Positions 26,963 through 35,480 of a stretch of 64,000 nt of DNA are shown piece by piece (positions within the stretch are counted from its first letter, which is position 1; every line of letters begins with the position of its first letter). A program made the translations under genes and the position numbers. This DNA comes from JADKHC01 sp047600805. Lineage in GTDB: Bacteria; Verrucomicrobiota; Verrucomicrobiia; Opitutales; Opitutaceae. The notes below the pieces were generated by a model that saw only the letters and a list, made by a program, of their open reading frames with translations, was not told the origin of the DNA and searched no databases. The stretch is from positions 186,001 through 250,000 of the forward strand of contig JASGKG010000001.1 in the NCBI GenBank assembly GCA_047600805.1, given 5' to 3'.

Positions 26963-28342
26963 ATGAGCACGCAGACTTTCACCAGGAAAACCGTTTTGCA
27001 CCGGCCGGTGCGTGAGGTTTTTGCGTGGCATGAAAGGCCGGGCGCTTTGGAGCGGCTGACGCCACCGTGGGAGCGTGTTGAAGTTCTTGAGCAGACTGGC
27101 GGCATTCAGGACGGCGGCAAAGTGGCCTTGCGTGCGCGTGTGGGTCCGTTTTCGACAGACTGGCGGGTGGAACATCGCAACTACGACCAGGGAAGAGTGT
27201 TTCGAGATATTCAGTTGAAGGGGCCGTTTTCCCTCTGGGAGCACACGCATCGCTTTGCGGCAGCCGGCCCTTCGGCGTGTTCTCTCTCCGATGAGATTAC
27301 GTATCGCTTGCCCTTTGGTGTTATCGGGAAGTTAGGAGATTCCTTCGTGCGACGTAAACTGGAGCAGCTCTTTGAGTATCGCCATGCAATCCTCGCCGAG
27401 GATCTTGAGCACATGGGGCGGTATGGAGCGGTGCGCAACATGCGTTTTCTCGTTTCCGGCGCTTCAGGCCTTGTCGGTAGGGCCTTGGTGCCGTTCTTGC
27501 GCAGCCAAGGGCATGAAGTCGTTAAATTGGTGCGAAAGCAGCCAGTGGCGGCTGATGAAATTTATTGGGATCCCTCGCGCGAGCATCTCGATTTGTTGCA
27601 CGCAAAGCCCTTCGATGCGGTCGTACATCTCGCGGGAGCAGGCATCGCGGAAAGCCGCTGGACCAAGGCTCGCCGCGAGGAAATTCGAGCCAGCCGCGTA
27701 CAAGGTACGCGAACGTTGGTCAACGCACTCGACCGCCTGCGGCATCGTCCCTTTGTGTTGGTTATGGCATCGGCGACTGGTTTTTACGGGGACCGTGGGC
27801 AAAGCCGCATTTACGAAGATGCGAAAAAGGGGAATGGTTTTCTTGCCGATGTCTGCGACGCATGGGAACGCGAGGCGGTCATTGCGCGCAGTTTTGGCAT
27901 TCGTGTGGCCAAGCTTCGCACCGGAGTTGTTCTGACACCTGCCGGCGGGGCGCTGGCCAAGATGTTGCCGGTGTTCAAAGCAGGATTAGGCGGCAGAATT
28001 GGTTCAGGAGAGCAGTGGATGAGTTGGATCGGGATCAATGATTTGCTTGGAGTCATCTATCACGCGGTGCTCGATCAGCGTTGTAATTGCCCGATCAACG
28101 CGGTGGCGCCCGAGCCGGTGACGAATCGCGAGTTTGTGGCCACGCTCGCTCGCGTGCTCAATCGTCCTGCGGTGCTGCCGGTGCCGGCGCCGATGCTGCG
28201 TTTAGCTTTTGGCGCGATGGCTGACGAAACACTTTTAACCAGTGCGCGGGTGATGCCCGGTCGATTGCGCGAGGTAGACTATCATTTTCGCCAGACGGAT
28301 TTGGAGTCGGCGCTAAGGTTTGTGCTCGGACGCCCTGCTTGA
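26963..28342 (+). CDS. SRPBCC plus TIGR01777-family epimerase fusion
   Basis: A 459-residue two-domain protein. Residues 1-about 150 are a START/SRPBCC-like ligand-binding domain (RPVREVFAWHERPGALERLTPPWE). The second domain, from about residue 159, is an NAD(P)-binding extended SDR of the TIGR01777/YfcH group: MRFLVSGASGLVGRALVPFL, VVHLAGAGIAESRW, SATGFYGDRG and a C-terminal DUF1731 tail (ALRFVLG). The enzymatic substrate of this family is unknown. The fused form occurs in several phyla. The photolyase upstream is a frequent neighbour. Confidence 0.9.
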   Translation: MSTQTFTRKTVLHRPVREVFAWHERPGALERLTPPWERVEVLEQTGGIQDGGKVALRARVGPFSTDWRVEHRNYDQGRVFRDIQLKGPFSLWEHTHRFAAAGPSACSLSDEITYRLPFGVIGKLGDSFVRRKLEQLFEYRHAILAEDLEHMGRYGAVRNMRFLVSGASGLVGRALVPFLRSQGHEVVKLVRKQPVAADEIYWDPSREHLDLLHAKPFDAVVHLAGAGIAESRWTKARREEIRASRVQGTRTLVNALDRLRHRPFVLVMASATGFYGDRGQSRIYEDAKKGNGFLADVCDAWEREAVIARSFGIRVAKLRTGVVLTPAGGALAKMLPVFKAGLGGRIGSGEQWMSWIGINDLLGVIYHAVLDQRCNCPINAVAPEPVTNREFVATLARVLNRPAVLPVPAPMLRLAFGAMADETLLTSARVMPGRLREVDYHFRQTDLESALRFVLGRPA

Positions 28343-28372
28343 CTCATCGGCAGAGCGAGCAACCTTCGTCAC

Positions 28373-29323
28373 ATGCCTGCTGCGTTGTACACGAACATAG
28401 TTGAGACGGTTGGCGGTACGCCCTTGATCAAGCTGAACCGCATCGGAGCAGGCCTGCCGGCGTCGATTTACTTGAAGGCGGAATTTTTTAACCCGCTCGC
28501 CAGCGTCAAAGACCGCATCGGCAAAGCGATGATCGAAGCTGCCGAACGGGAAGGTCGCATTCAGAAAGACACAGTCATCGTCGAGCCAACGTCAGGCAAC
28601 ACGGGGATCGCGCTGGCGTTTGTGTGTGCGCAACGCGGGTACAAGTTGATCCTCACCATGCCGGAGACGATGTCGGTTGAGCGGCGCGTGCTGCTTCGGA
28701 TGCTCGGCGCAGAAATCGTGCTCACACCTGGTTCGGAAGGGATGCCCGGCGCCATCCGACGGGCCTCAGATATTCTGGCTCAGCACGGCGAAAAAGGTTT
28801 CATGCCGCAGCAGTTTGAGAATCCGGCGAACCCTGAAGTTCATCGGCGCACCACCGCGGAAGAAATTTGGGCGGCCACGGAAGGAAAGATCGACGCGTTT
28901 GTCGCAGGAGTGGGGACCGGCGGCACGATCACGGGCGTTTCGGAAGTCATCAAGGCCCGCCGAGCGATGAAGACGATCGCGGTTGAGCCTGCCGCGAGTG
29001 CGGTCTTGTCGGGTGGCCATGCTGGTCGCCACAAGATTCAAGGCATCGGGGCAGGTTTTATTCCCAAAAATTGCAACACGGCGATCATCGACGAAGTCAT
29101 TACCGTGACTGACGAAGATGCTCTCGAAACGGCGCGACAACTGGCGCTGCAAGAGGGGATTTTGGCCGGCATTTCCACGGGAGCCAACGTGTGGGCGGCG
29201 TTGCAAGTCGCGTCACGTTCGGAGTACGTCGGAAAGAGGGTCGTGACGATCGGCTGCAGCTTTGGAGAGCGTTATTTGAGCACAACTTTAGCCGATAAGG
29301 CGCGGCAAGAAGTAACGGTTTAG
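28373..29323 (+). CDS. cysK: Cysteine synthase A
   Basis: A 316-residue PLP enzyme that condenses O-acetylserine and sulfide to cysteine. The PLP Lys is in NPLASVKDRIGKAMI, the substrate loop in EPTSGNTGIAL, the phosphate-binding Gly loop in GVGTGGTITG, and the C-terminal GCSFGERYLST is in place. The length and motifs match CysK rather than CysM or cystathionine beta-synthase. It begins 30 bases after the TIGR01777 gene and may share a transcript with it. No sulfate-reduction genes are near. Confidence 0.94.
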   Translation: MPAALYTNIVETVGGTPLIKLNRIGAGLPASIYLKAEFFNPLASVKDRIGKAMIEAAEREGRIQKDTVIVEPTSGNTGIALAFVCAQRGYKLILTMPETMSVERRVLLRMLGAEIVLTPGSEGMPGAIRRASDILAQHGEKGFMPQQFENPANPEVHRRTTAEEIWAATEGKIDAFVAGVGTGGTITGVSEVIKARRAMKTIAVEPAASAVLSGGHAGRHKIQGIGAGFIPKNCNTAIIDEVITVTDEDALETARQLALQEGILAGISTGANVWAALQVASRSEYVGKRVVTIGCSFGERYLSTTLADKARQEVTV

Positions 29324-29536
29324 CACGCCCGCTTGCCGATATTTCCCCAGCCGCCTCGCCCGGCGTTTTCACATCCGCTGGAGAGTCCCGTTTCGCAGAA
29401 GGGAATCTCCTTAGTGTATGAGGAGATAAACCTAGTCCCACCCGGGTAGTGAACGAGGCAAGTTGAGCGAATTTCTCCTAGGGATTGAGTAACCCACTCA
29501 ATACATCTGAAAGGGCTGACGTGCTACTTTCTGACC
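29324..29536 (+). promoter_or_regulatory. Inverted-repeat region upstream of S26 peptidase gene
   Basis: This gap holds two inverted repeats: GGAGA...TCTCC flanking a CCC/GGG core (about 29380-29410) and a perfect 7-base repeat ATTGAGT-AACCC-ACTCAAT (29484-29502), which lies 35 bases before the next ATG. The second could be an operator. Neither is followed by a T-run. The regulator is unknown. Confidence 0.35.
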
Positions 29537-30025
29537 ATGCGAAAGCTGGTCCGAGCTCTTATGATTTTGACAGCGGTTTTTTGCGCGGGAACCGCTCGGG
29601 CTGAATTCACTTCGCTGCCGTTGTCGTCGGTAAGTTTGGACACGGCGTTGGCGGATGCACAGAGACTTGCCGAGACGCGTCCCGGCGCCCAGGTGATGCG
29701 GATCGAAGGCAAATCGATGCTGCCGTTTTTCGGCGAGGGTTCTGTCGTGGTGATCAAGAAGATCGCTCCGGCAAAACTCCGTGCTGGCATGGTGGTTGTT
29801 TATACAAATCGGTTCGGCGAGACGGTTGCACACCGTCTCGTCACCGCCACCGAAGCAGGCTGGATTGCACAGGGGTACAACAACGAGATGACCGACTCCA
29901 CGCTCGTGACCGCGGATAATTTGTTGGGCGTTGTTTACGCGACGTTTCACTCAAACGGCCTCAGTGAGAATGTCGCGATGAACCTTTCCGCCGTGGCGAC
30001 GGCGCTGGCTGCACCAGCACGCTGA
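29537..30025 (+). CDS. Signal-peptidase-like S26 protein
   Basis: A 162-residue protein with an N-terminal hydrophobic signal or anchor (MRKLVRALMILTAVFCAG) and an S24/S26 peptidase fold. The Ser60 nucleophile lies in RIEGKSMLPFF, and the strand GMVVVYTNRF is followed by ETVAHRLV, where His99 occupies the position of the general-base Lys of bacterial LepB. That Ser/His arrangement is known from SipW/archaeal/eukaryotic-type peptidases. It is shorter than LepB and lacks box E. Substrates are unknown; a role in maturing one or a few secreted proteins is possible. Confidence 0.75.
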   Translation: MRKLVRALMILTAVFCAGTARAEFTSLPLSSVSLDTALADAQRLAETRPGAQVMRIEGKSMLPFFGEGSVVVIKKIAPAKLRAGMVVVYTNRFGETVAHRLVTATEAGWIAQGYNNEMTDSTLVTADNLLGVVYATFHSNGLSENVAMNLSAVATALAAPAR

Positions 30026-30120
30026 TCCAAAAAGTCAAATCACAGGGACAAATTTTTAGGCCCTCTTGGAGGAAAAAGATGCTTTTCTTCCCAGGAGGTT
30101 TTTCTAACGTGCGGTGGCTT

Positions 30121-30543
30121 ATGCAGACGACATTGATCATCTATAAGCCTGATTGCATCGCGAAGCAGCATGTGGGGAACGTTCTCGAACGTTTCGAAAA
30201 AGCCGGCTTCAGTATTGTGGGATGCAAGATGATGCGGCTCACGCAAGCGCTTGTGCAGGAGCACTACGCGCATATTGCTGACAAGCCCTTTTATCCGCCC
30301 CTCGAAAAGTTTATGCTCTCAAGCCCCGTGATCGTCATGGCGCTTCACGGCAAAGGTGTGATCGGCCGCGTACGCGAACTCATGGGGCCCACCGATTCGC
30401 GCAAGGCTCCCAAGGGAACCATTCGCGGTGATTTCGGCACGGATTCGATGGCAAATATTGTTCACGCATCCGACAGCCTCGAAAACGCTCGCATTGAGCT
30501 CGACCGTTTCTTCAAGCCAGAAGAGCTGTTCGGCGAGCTCTGA
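30121..30543 (+). CDS. ndk: Nucleoside diphosphate kinase
   Basis: A 140-residue cytoplasmic kinase that moves phosphate from ATP to other NDPs. The active-site His is in NIVHASDS, with the conserved LIIYKPDCIAK start, VIGRVRELMGPTDSRKA and GTIRGDFG. Length and motifs match Ndk. The frame is open from 30079, but the Met at 30121 gives the family N-terminus. A strong terminator follows the stop by about 25 bases. Confidence 0.95.
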   Translation: MQTTLIIYKPDCIAKQHVGNVLERFEKAGFSIVGCKMMRLTQALVQEHYAHIADKPFYPPLEKFMLSSPVIVMALHGKGVIGRVRELMGPTDSRKAPKGTIRGDFGTDSMANIVHASDSLENARIELDRFFKPEELFGEL

Positions 30544-30568
30544 ACTCTTCACTGTTTTATTAAGAAGA

Positions 30569-30597
30569 AGCCCGCGTTGCGAAACGCGGGCTTTTTC
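30569..30597 (+). terminator. Intrinsic terminator after ndk
   Basis: A perfect 10-base stem, AGCCCGCGTT and AACGCGGGCT around the loop GCGA (30569-30592), followed by TTTTCTTT. It sits between the convergent ends of ndk and the S9-like gene and probably stops transcription from both sides, the minus-strand run ending with a less perfect T tract. Confidence 0.9.
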
Positions 30598-30623
30598 TTT
30601 TACGAGCCACCAAAGATTTCTGC

Positions 30624-32987
30624 TCAGTTTTCCACGTCGGGGAGGGTCTTCAACGGGCCGAGTTTCACCTGATAATCGTAAATGTAGGCGTTGAAGAAGT
30701 ATTCTAATCTTCGATACGCGGCGGCTTGTGCATGCGGCAGGCGCTGCGCGAACTCACGATCAAGCTCGACGACGGCGGATTTCCGGCCCGAGGCGGTCTG
30801 GGGTGTTTCGGTATCGTAAACGACGTCTTTGTCCAACTCGTTCAGGTCGACGGGCGTTCCCTGGCGGCGGAGAGCGGCGGCGAATTGCCGCGCTTCCAGG
30901 TAGATTTGGGTGCGTGGACCGCCGTCGGGGCCTGGATAGATGAGCATGCAAACGGGTTTGGTGATTTTTGATGGGTTGTTCACCAAGGCTGCTTCGCGCA
31001 GAAGCTGTTTGGTTCCGTAGTAAGAGCGCGTCAATTCCAAGGTGGTTGAGCGTCTGGTCCACCGATCGTTTTCAAGCCAGCTGCCGATATCGACCGGTGC
31101 ATCGATTACGGCGGCACAGCGGAATTTGTCGGAGTGCAGTTGCAAGGCGCGCAGTGCTACGTAGCCACCATAACCTTCACCAAAGAGACCAACGCGGTTT
31201 GGGTTGATGCGGTACTTTTTTGCGAGCTCGGTGACGCAGGTGGTGATATCGTTGACGATGATTTGTTCGTAGCCGCCCGTGATGGCTTGGCGGTTAGGCG
31301 TGCCGTAGCCCCACGCGCCGGCGCTATCGAGTTGGATCACCGCGAAACCCATTTCGGCGAACGCCGCGGTTTCCGCTTTGAACGACAGCGAGGTGCGCTG
31401 CCAAGGTTCGCTGGGACACTGCACGATGACAGGAACATTTTCGAAACGCGCTACGTTTGGGAAAGTGAGGAGCCCGGTAATCGTGTGGCCGTCTTTCGTA
31501 GGAAGAGTAAAAGTCATGTTCCGATGATCAGGACGATCGTCCGCCCAACCGGCACGCCTCACGATGTCGTAAGCGCGTTTTTTCGGCGTATCGTAAATCA
31601 AGAACGAGCCAGGATCTGAAACTCCGTGCAGCAATATAAGAAACCGCGAGGCGGTCTGATCCCACCCTTGGATTTCGACGTTTTTTCCGGGGAAACTTGT
31701 TTCCAGCTCGGTTTGGACGGTCTGAATCTCAGGTCGAAACCAATGTGTTGTTTGCCGATTAGTTGTGTATCGGATGCCGGCGAGCTGTCGGGTGTAGCGG
31801 TCGAAGACCAATATAGATTTAAGGCTGAAATCGTGCCGAGGAAACGGAATGACGTCGAATGCAGGGTCTTCGTATTTAAAGCCGGTGAGTTCCCCGGTTT
31901 TGACGTTTAGGGAGTAGAGCCCGTAGGTCTTGCGTCCTACGTTCGAAGCAAAATAGAGAATGTTTGGATTCTCATCGAAACCGATGGGGATTGAACGCTC
32001 CCCAAGAAAGTTATCGGGCGAAACAGAAAATTGGAGGTTGTAGCTAGTTTTGGCAATTTTGTCGATAGCGCGCCACCGTCCCAACGCAAGAGGCGTGTCT
32101 TTAGCCAACAAATAGTCGAAGGGCGGATTGTAGTTGTTGGTGTGGTATATACCGCCGCGCAATTTGCCTTGGCGGTCGAATAACGGAACCATTCCGCTTT
32201 GCGCGGTGTCGTCATCGAGCAGCTTGATTTTACCTGTGGCGACCGCCAGCGAATAGAGGCGATATTGAGTGCCCAGACGTCCTTGGATTATAATTTTCCC
32301 AGGGTCAGCCGATAAATCGAATACGTGGGGTGACATCCTGCGGTTGGAAAAAGGATGGATCCCCCGACTCGGAAGATGATTACTGTTGGGGCCTGTAAAA
32401 GGAGGGATGCCGCGGAAAGGAAATTCGGGGCTCGGTAGGAACCGGTGAAAATCTCCATAATTCTGGCCATTCGCGATGTCGAGGGTCTCTACGGTGAGAT
32501 CGCGTGGGGAAGCCAGCAATTTATAGTTAGAACCGTCTGCATCCACCCCAAAGATGGCGCCTTGGATGCTGTTCCAGCCGCCGCCTGATGTGGGGGCGGC
32601 GCTTATCGAATTAGTTGCTATCACTAAGCGGCTTGGCGTCACCCATTGCATCCATTCGGCTTCCACAGGTGTATTTTCTTCATTGCTGGAGAGCATGGGA
32701 GTGCGATCCTCGCCGAGGTTCACCAAAGCTTTGAACTGGCCGGGTCTGTCTAGGTCGACGGTTGCCACGTATAGCTTCTTGTCCTTGTGGAGTGAATACG
32801 CCAAGTACTTGCCGTCGGGCGAAAGCGCGGCGTGGGTACTGCGGAGTGGTTGGAAAAGTTCGTAGAAACGTTCCCTTTGGGCGGCTGGCGTCGCGCGCGA
32901 ACTTGTCGGGGGTTCAGCTGCGCTCGTGGAGAGGATTGTCGCAGCTGCGACGGCAGTGACCAGACGATTGCGAATACGTGAAATCAT
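30624..32987 (-). CDS. S9 prolyl-oligopeptidase-like protein lacking catalytic Ser and His
   Basis: A 787-residue secreted protein with a signal peptide (MISRIRNRLVTAVAAATIL), a WD40-like propeller (about 45-480, opening AALSPDGKYLAYSL) and an alpha/beta-hydrolase domain (about 500-770). Where active enzymes have a GxSxGG elbow, this has RVGLFGEGYGGYVAL with Gly605 at the Ser position (codon GGT). The C-terminal His block is DVVYDTETP instead of a GEGH-type sequence. Other fold features (IDAPVDIGSW, YGTKQLLREA) remain. It is probably a non-catalytic binding or sensing protein. It is the last gene of a four-gene unit with a sigma factor and anti-sigma protein, and a paralogue lies at the other end. 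Confidence 0.85.
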   Translation of the reverse strand: MISRIRNRLVTAVAAATILSTSAAEPPTSSRATPAAQRERFYELFQPLRSTHAALSPDGKYLAYSLHKDKKLYVATVDLDRPGQFKALVNLGEDRTPMLSSNEENTPVEAEWMQWVTPSRLVIATNSISAAPTSGGGWNSIQGAIFGVDADGSNYKLLASPRDLTVETLDIANGQNYGDFHRFLPSPEFPFRGIPPFTGPNSNHLPSRGIHPFSNRRMSPHVFDLSADPGKIIIQGRLGTQYRLYSLAVATGKIKLLDDDTAQSGMVPLFDRQGKLRGGIYHTNNYNPPFDYLLAKDTPLALGRWRAIDKIAKTSYNLQFSVSPDNFLGERSIPIGFDENPNILYFASNVGRKTYGLYSLNVKTGELTGFKYEDPAFDVIPFPRHDFSLKSILVFDRYTRQLAGIRYTTNRQTTHWFRPEIQTVQTELETSFPGKNVEIQGWDQTASRFLILLHGVSDPGSFLIYDTPKKRAYDIVRRAGWADDRPDHRNMTFTLPTKDGHTITGLLTFPNVARFENVPVIVQCPSEPWQRTSLSFKAETAAFAEMGFAVIQLDSAGAWGYGTPNRQAITGGYEQIIVNDITTCVTELAKKYRINPNRVGLFGEGYGGYVALRALQLHSDKFRCAAVIDAPVDIGSWLENDRWTRRSTTLELTRSYYGTKQLLREAALVNNPSKITKPVCMLIYPGPDGGPRTQIYLEARQFAAALRRQGTPVDLNELDKDVVYDTETPQTASGRKSAVVELDREFAQRLPHAQAAAYRRLEYFFNAYIYDYQVKLGPLKTLPDVEN

Positions 32988-32996
32988 GATGATGGG

Positions 32997-34826
32997 CTAG
33001 AACGTTGCTTTCGAAGGCGACGTCCCGGCGAATTTGGGTTGAGCATCTCGGAGCGCGGTCAAAACTTCGCGACTGAAGAAGTTTATGATCTCAGCTTCTG
33101 AAATTCCAGCGACGTGGAGATCTTCCAGGAGAGCGGTCACGAATTGGCTGCCTTCGAGTCGGTGCTTGGGAATGCTTTCCTGAGCGTGCTTGTTGGCGAT
33201 CATCCGCGCTTCGGTGAGGTTCCTTTCGACGATTAGTTGCATGACATGCCACCGCGCGATTTGGGTATATGACGAATAGTTGTAGATGCCGGCAGCTGAC
33301 ACAATTGGATACAGCCGTTTGATAAAGTCTTTAGCCGAATCCGCCTCTTGATTTAGCACCAGCTTGTAGGCGATTTTGATGTCGCGCTGGAGCGCCACAG
33401 GATCTCGATCCGCACTCCCTTTGATGGCGGCCGCCACGGTTTCGAATCGTTTCCAGTCCTGTTGGCCCGCGGCCACGTCCATCTCAGCGAGGTCCCAGTT
33501 TGTGCGTCCGTTTATTTGGTTGTTCTGTGCGATCAAAAGGTCGGGGATGTTTTTTGTCTCGCGCCAGTGGTTGAGCGTCACCACTCCGATCGTTTTACCG
33601 GTCGAGTTCGATAAGATGCTGCTTTGCGGCGTGTCGATGCACGAGAGCTGAAGGCTGCCTGGTTGCTTTGTGTTTTCTCCGAGGTTGGCCGGAACGTAGT
33701 ACTCCAAAAGCACGCCTTCGTCTTCGAGCCATCCGGCAATACGACGAGTGTAGGTTCCGCCGAGATCATCGGTCAGGGAGGTCCAGCCGTACACGCTCTC
33801 GCCATCGGGCCGGCGATTTTCCACGTCGCGGCTCAACACCCAAACCACTCCTTCGGGCGTGCGACCGACGGAGTCGATTTCCGGCAGGTGATAGCCGTGG
33901 ACTGCGAAGAGTTGCTCGGGAGAAAGCGGCCGGCCTCCCGAATCATTCAATAGGGTATAAAGCCGGTTGGCCGTGCCTTGTTTGCTGAGGAGTTCTTTGC
34001 GGACGAGTGCTGCGTCAAAGGCATCGGCTGGCATTTGGGTGGCGTAGTCGAAAACCAAATCTGTCTGAGTACTGTCGCAGGCGTCCCACATGCGGAGCCG
34101 AACAGGCAACTCGCTTTTGTGCAGCACCCAGAGACGCATCCACTCGGAGCGATTTTTGGCGGAGAAATCGAAAACCTGCATGTCGCTGCGCAGTGTCTCC
34201 TCGGTGTTGAGCGTGGACTGCAGTTGCTCTCGTTTTGAGCAAAGCAGCTGCAGCAGGTTATCGAGCGAGAATTCGCGCATTTCGCCGAGGCGAGCGATGC
34301 CTCCTACGAGTGCGAGTGCGGGATAAGGATCGCCGGCACCTTCGCTGAAACGAAGGTAAGCTTGCAGGTCGGACACGGGAATTTCTTGTCCATTTACGGC
34401 GGAGAGCACCTTTCTGATTTTTCCTTCCGAGCCGAAGAAGATCAGGCCGCGGTAATGCGCGCGCAGACGGTGGTCTTGGGCGACCCAGAGATCGATTTTC
34501 TCCGGTGGCTGGCCGACGTTGCTTGTGAAGAATACGGTGGCGTTGAAAAACCGTACGTTGCGGAAACGTTCAGCGACATCGGCCCAAGTCGGTGCGGGGG
34601 AAACGAAGAGTGCGACAAAGGCGACGATGATCGAAAGCGCTCCAACTGCACTAATCCCTGCCCAGAGCCAAAAGCCGGAGCGATGTCTGGGCTTAGCGGA
34701 ACACGCGTGCTCGCGGAGGGACGATGCGAGATCGCGGAAATGGAGCGACGCTTGAGCATGTGCTTCAGGCGGTGCTTCACCTCCGAGGTGAAGTTTCATC
34801 GATCGATCGAGGTTGTCGTTTTCCAT
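32997..34826 (-). CDS. Transmembrane anti-sigma-like protein with large periplasmic domain
   Basis: A 609-residue single-pass protein starting 4 bases after the sigma gene's stop. The N-terminal 45 residues are cytoplasmic and short for a zinc-finger anti-sigma domain (no HxxxCxxC seen). A membrane helix follows at about 53-76 (WAGISAVGALSIIVAFVALFV). The remaining 530 residues are periplasmic, mixed alpha/beta, with a helical C-terminus. I infer an anti-sigma role from position and topology. The size of the outer domain suggests that it senses a ligand or contacts the neighbouring S9-like proteins. Confidence 0.65.
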   Translation of the reverse strand: MENDNLDRSMKLHLGGEAPPEAHAQASLHFRDLASSLREHACSAKPRHRSGFWLWAGISAVGALSIIVAFVALFVSPAPTWADVAERFRNVRFFNATVFFTSNVGQPPEKIDLWVAQDHRLRAHYRGLIFFGSEGKIRKVLSAVNGQEIPVSDLQAYLRFSEGAGDPYPALALVGGIARLGEMREFSLDNLLQLLCSKREQLQSTLNTEETLRSDMQVFDFSAKNRSEWMRLWVLHKSELPVRLRMWDACDSTQTDLVFDYATQMPADAFDAALVRKELLSKQGTANRLYTLLNDSGGRPLSPEQLFAVHGYHLPEIDSVGRTPEGVVWVLSRDVENRRPDGESVYGWTSLTDDLGGTYTRRIAGWLEDEGVLLEYYVPANLGENTKQPGSLQLSCIDTPQSSILSNSTGKTIGVVTLNHWRETKNIPDLLIAQNNQINGRTNWDLAEMDVAAGQQDWKRFETVAAAIKGSADRDPVALQRDIKIAYKLVLNQEADSAKDFIKRLYPIVSAAGIYNYSSYTQIARWHVMQLIVERNLTEARMIANKHAQESIPKHRLEGSQFVTALLEDLHVAGISEAEIINFFSREVLTALRDAQPKFAGTSPSKATF

Positions 34827-34830
34827 GGCT

Positions 34831-35385
34831 TTAATCTTTCTGAAGTTCGGGCGACATGGGGACACCGGATGGCTGTCGGTCAGTATGTAGTTGGTTTTTG
34901 AATTCAGCGCGGAAGCGTTCGCGGGCGCGGTGAACGAGGACGCGCACCGTCGGCTCGCTGCAATTCATCGCTGCGGCGACTTCTGAATATCCGAGCTCTT
35001 CCAACGCAAACAGAGTGATGGCCTCTGCTTCGCGCGCGGGAAGCTTTCGAATGAAATCCAGCAACTGATCGCGGAGTTCGTGGCTGACCAATTGTTGACG
35101 TGGGCTGGGCGCAGGTTCGGCCAGGGAAGACGGAAGGACTTCGGGCATGCCGCCGTGAGTCTTGCGCCGTCTCAGATGATCGAGCGCTTTCTGCGTGCAA
35201 ATCCGCAGGAGCAGCGCGGTGGGATTGGGGTGATTGCGAACTGCATCGAAATGTTTGTAGGCATGCAGGAGTACTTCCTGGATCACGTCTTCTGTATCGG
35301 CCGTTGTGCGCACAATGCGCCACGTGCAATTTATCATGCGAGACTGTGCGGGCGCGATCCATTGTGAAAAGTCATCCGGCTGCAT
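34831..35385 (-). CDS. ECF-type RNA polymerase sigma factor
   Basis: A 184-residue sigma-70-family factor. Region 2 is at about 10-80 (TADTEDVIQEVLLHAYKHFD, the -10 recognition helix), and region 4 is at about 105-165 (LPAREAEAITLFALEELGYSEVAAAMNCSEPTVRVLVHRARERFR, seen in parts). It is tightly linked to the downstream membrane protein. It probably directs its own operon and targets elsewhere. Target promoters cannot be read from one window. Confidence 0.9.
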   Translation of the reverse strand: MQPDDFSQWIAPAQSRMINCTWRIVRTTADTEDVIQEVLLHAYKHFDAVRNHPNPTALLLRICTQKALDHLRRRKTHGGMPEVLPSSLAEPAPSPRQQLVSHELRDQLLDFIRKLPAREAEAITLFALEELGYSEVAAAMNCSEPTVRVLVHRARERFRAEFKNQLHTDRQPSGVPMSPELQKD

Positions 35386-35480
35386 GGGGCGGTGTAGGTG
35401 CGGCGATTGTTATCAGACAAACGTGGCCGGACGCGATTTTGTTTACAAAATAAGAGACTGATCAGCGCCGCCGAAGGTCG

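Noticed and set aside
29442..29453. CCGGGTAGTGAA match to the box at 976-999
   Set aside because: A 12-base match between two places is expected by chance in a window this size, and the second half of the box is absent.
31140..31200. Sequencing error as the cause of the missing Ser in the S9-like protein
   Set aside because: A single base could explain Gly for Ser, but the catalytic His segment is also lost and the paralogue lacks the elbow too, so an error alone is unlikely.
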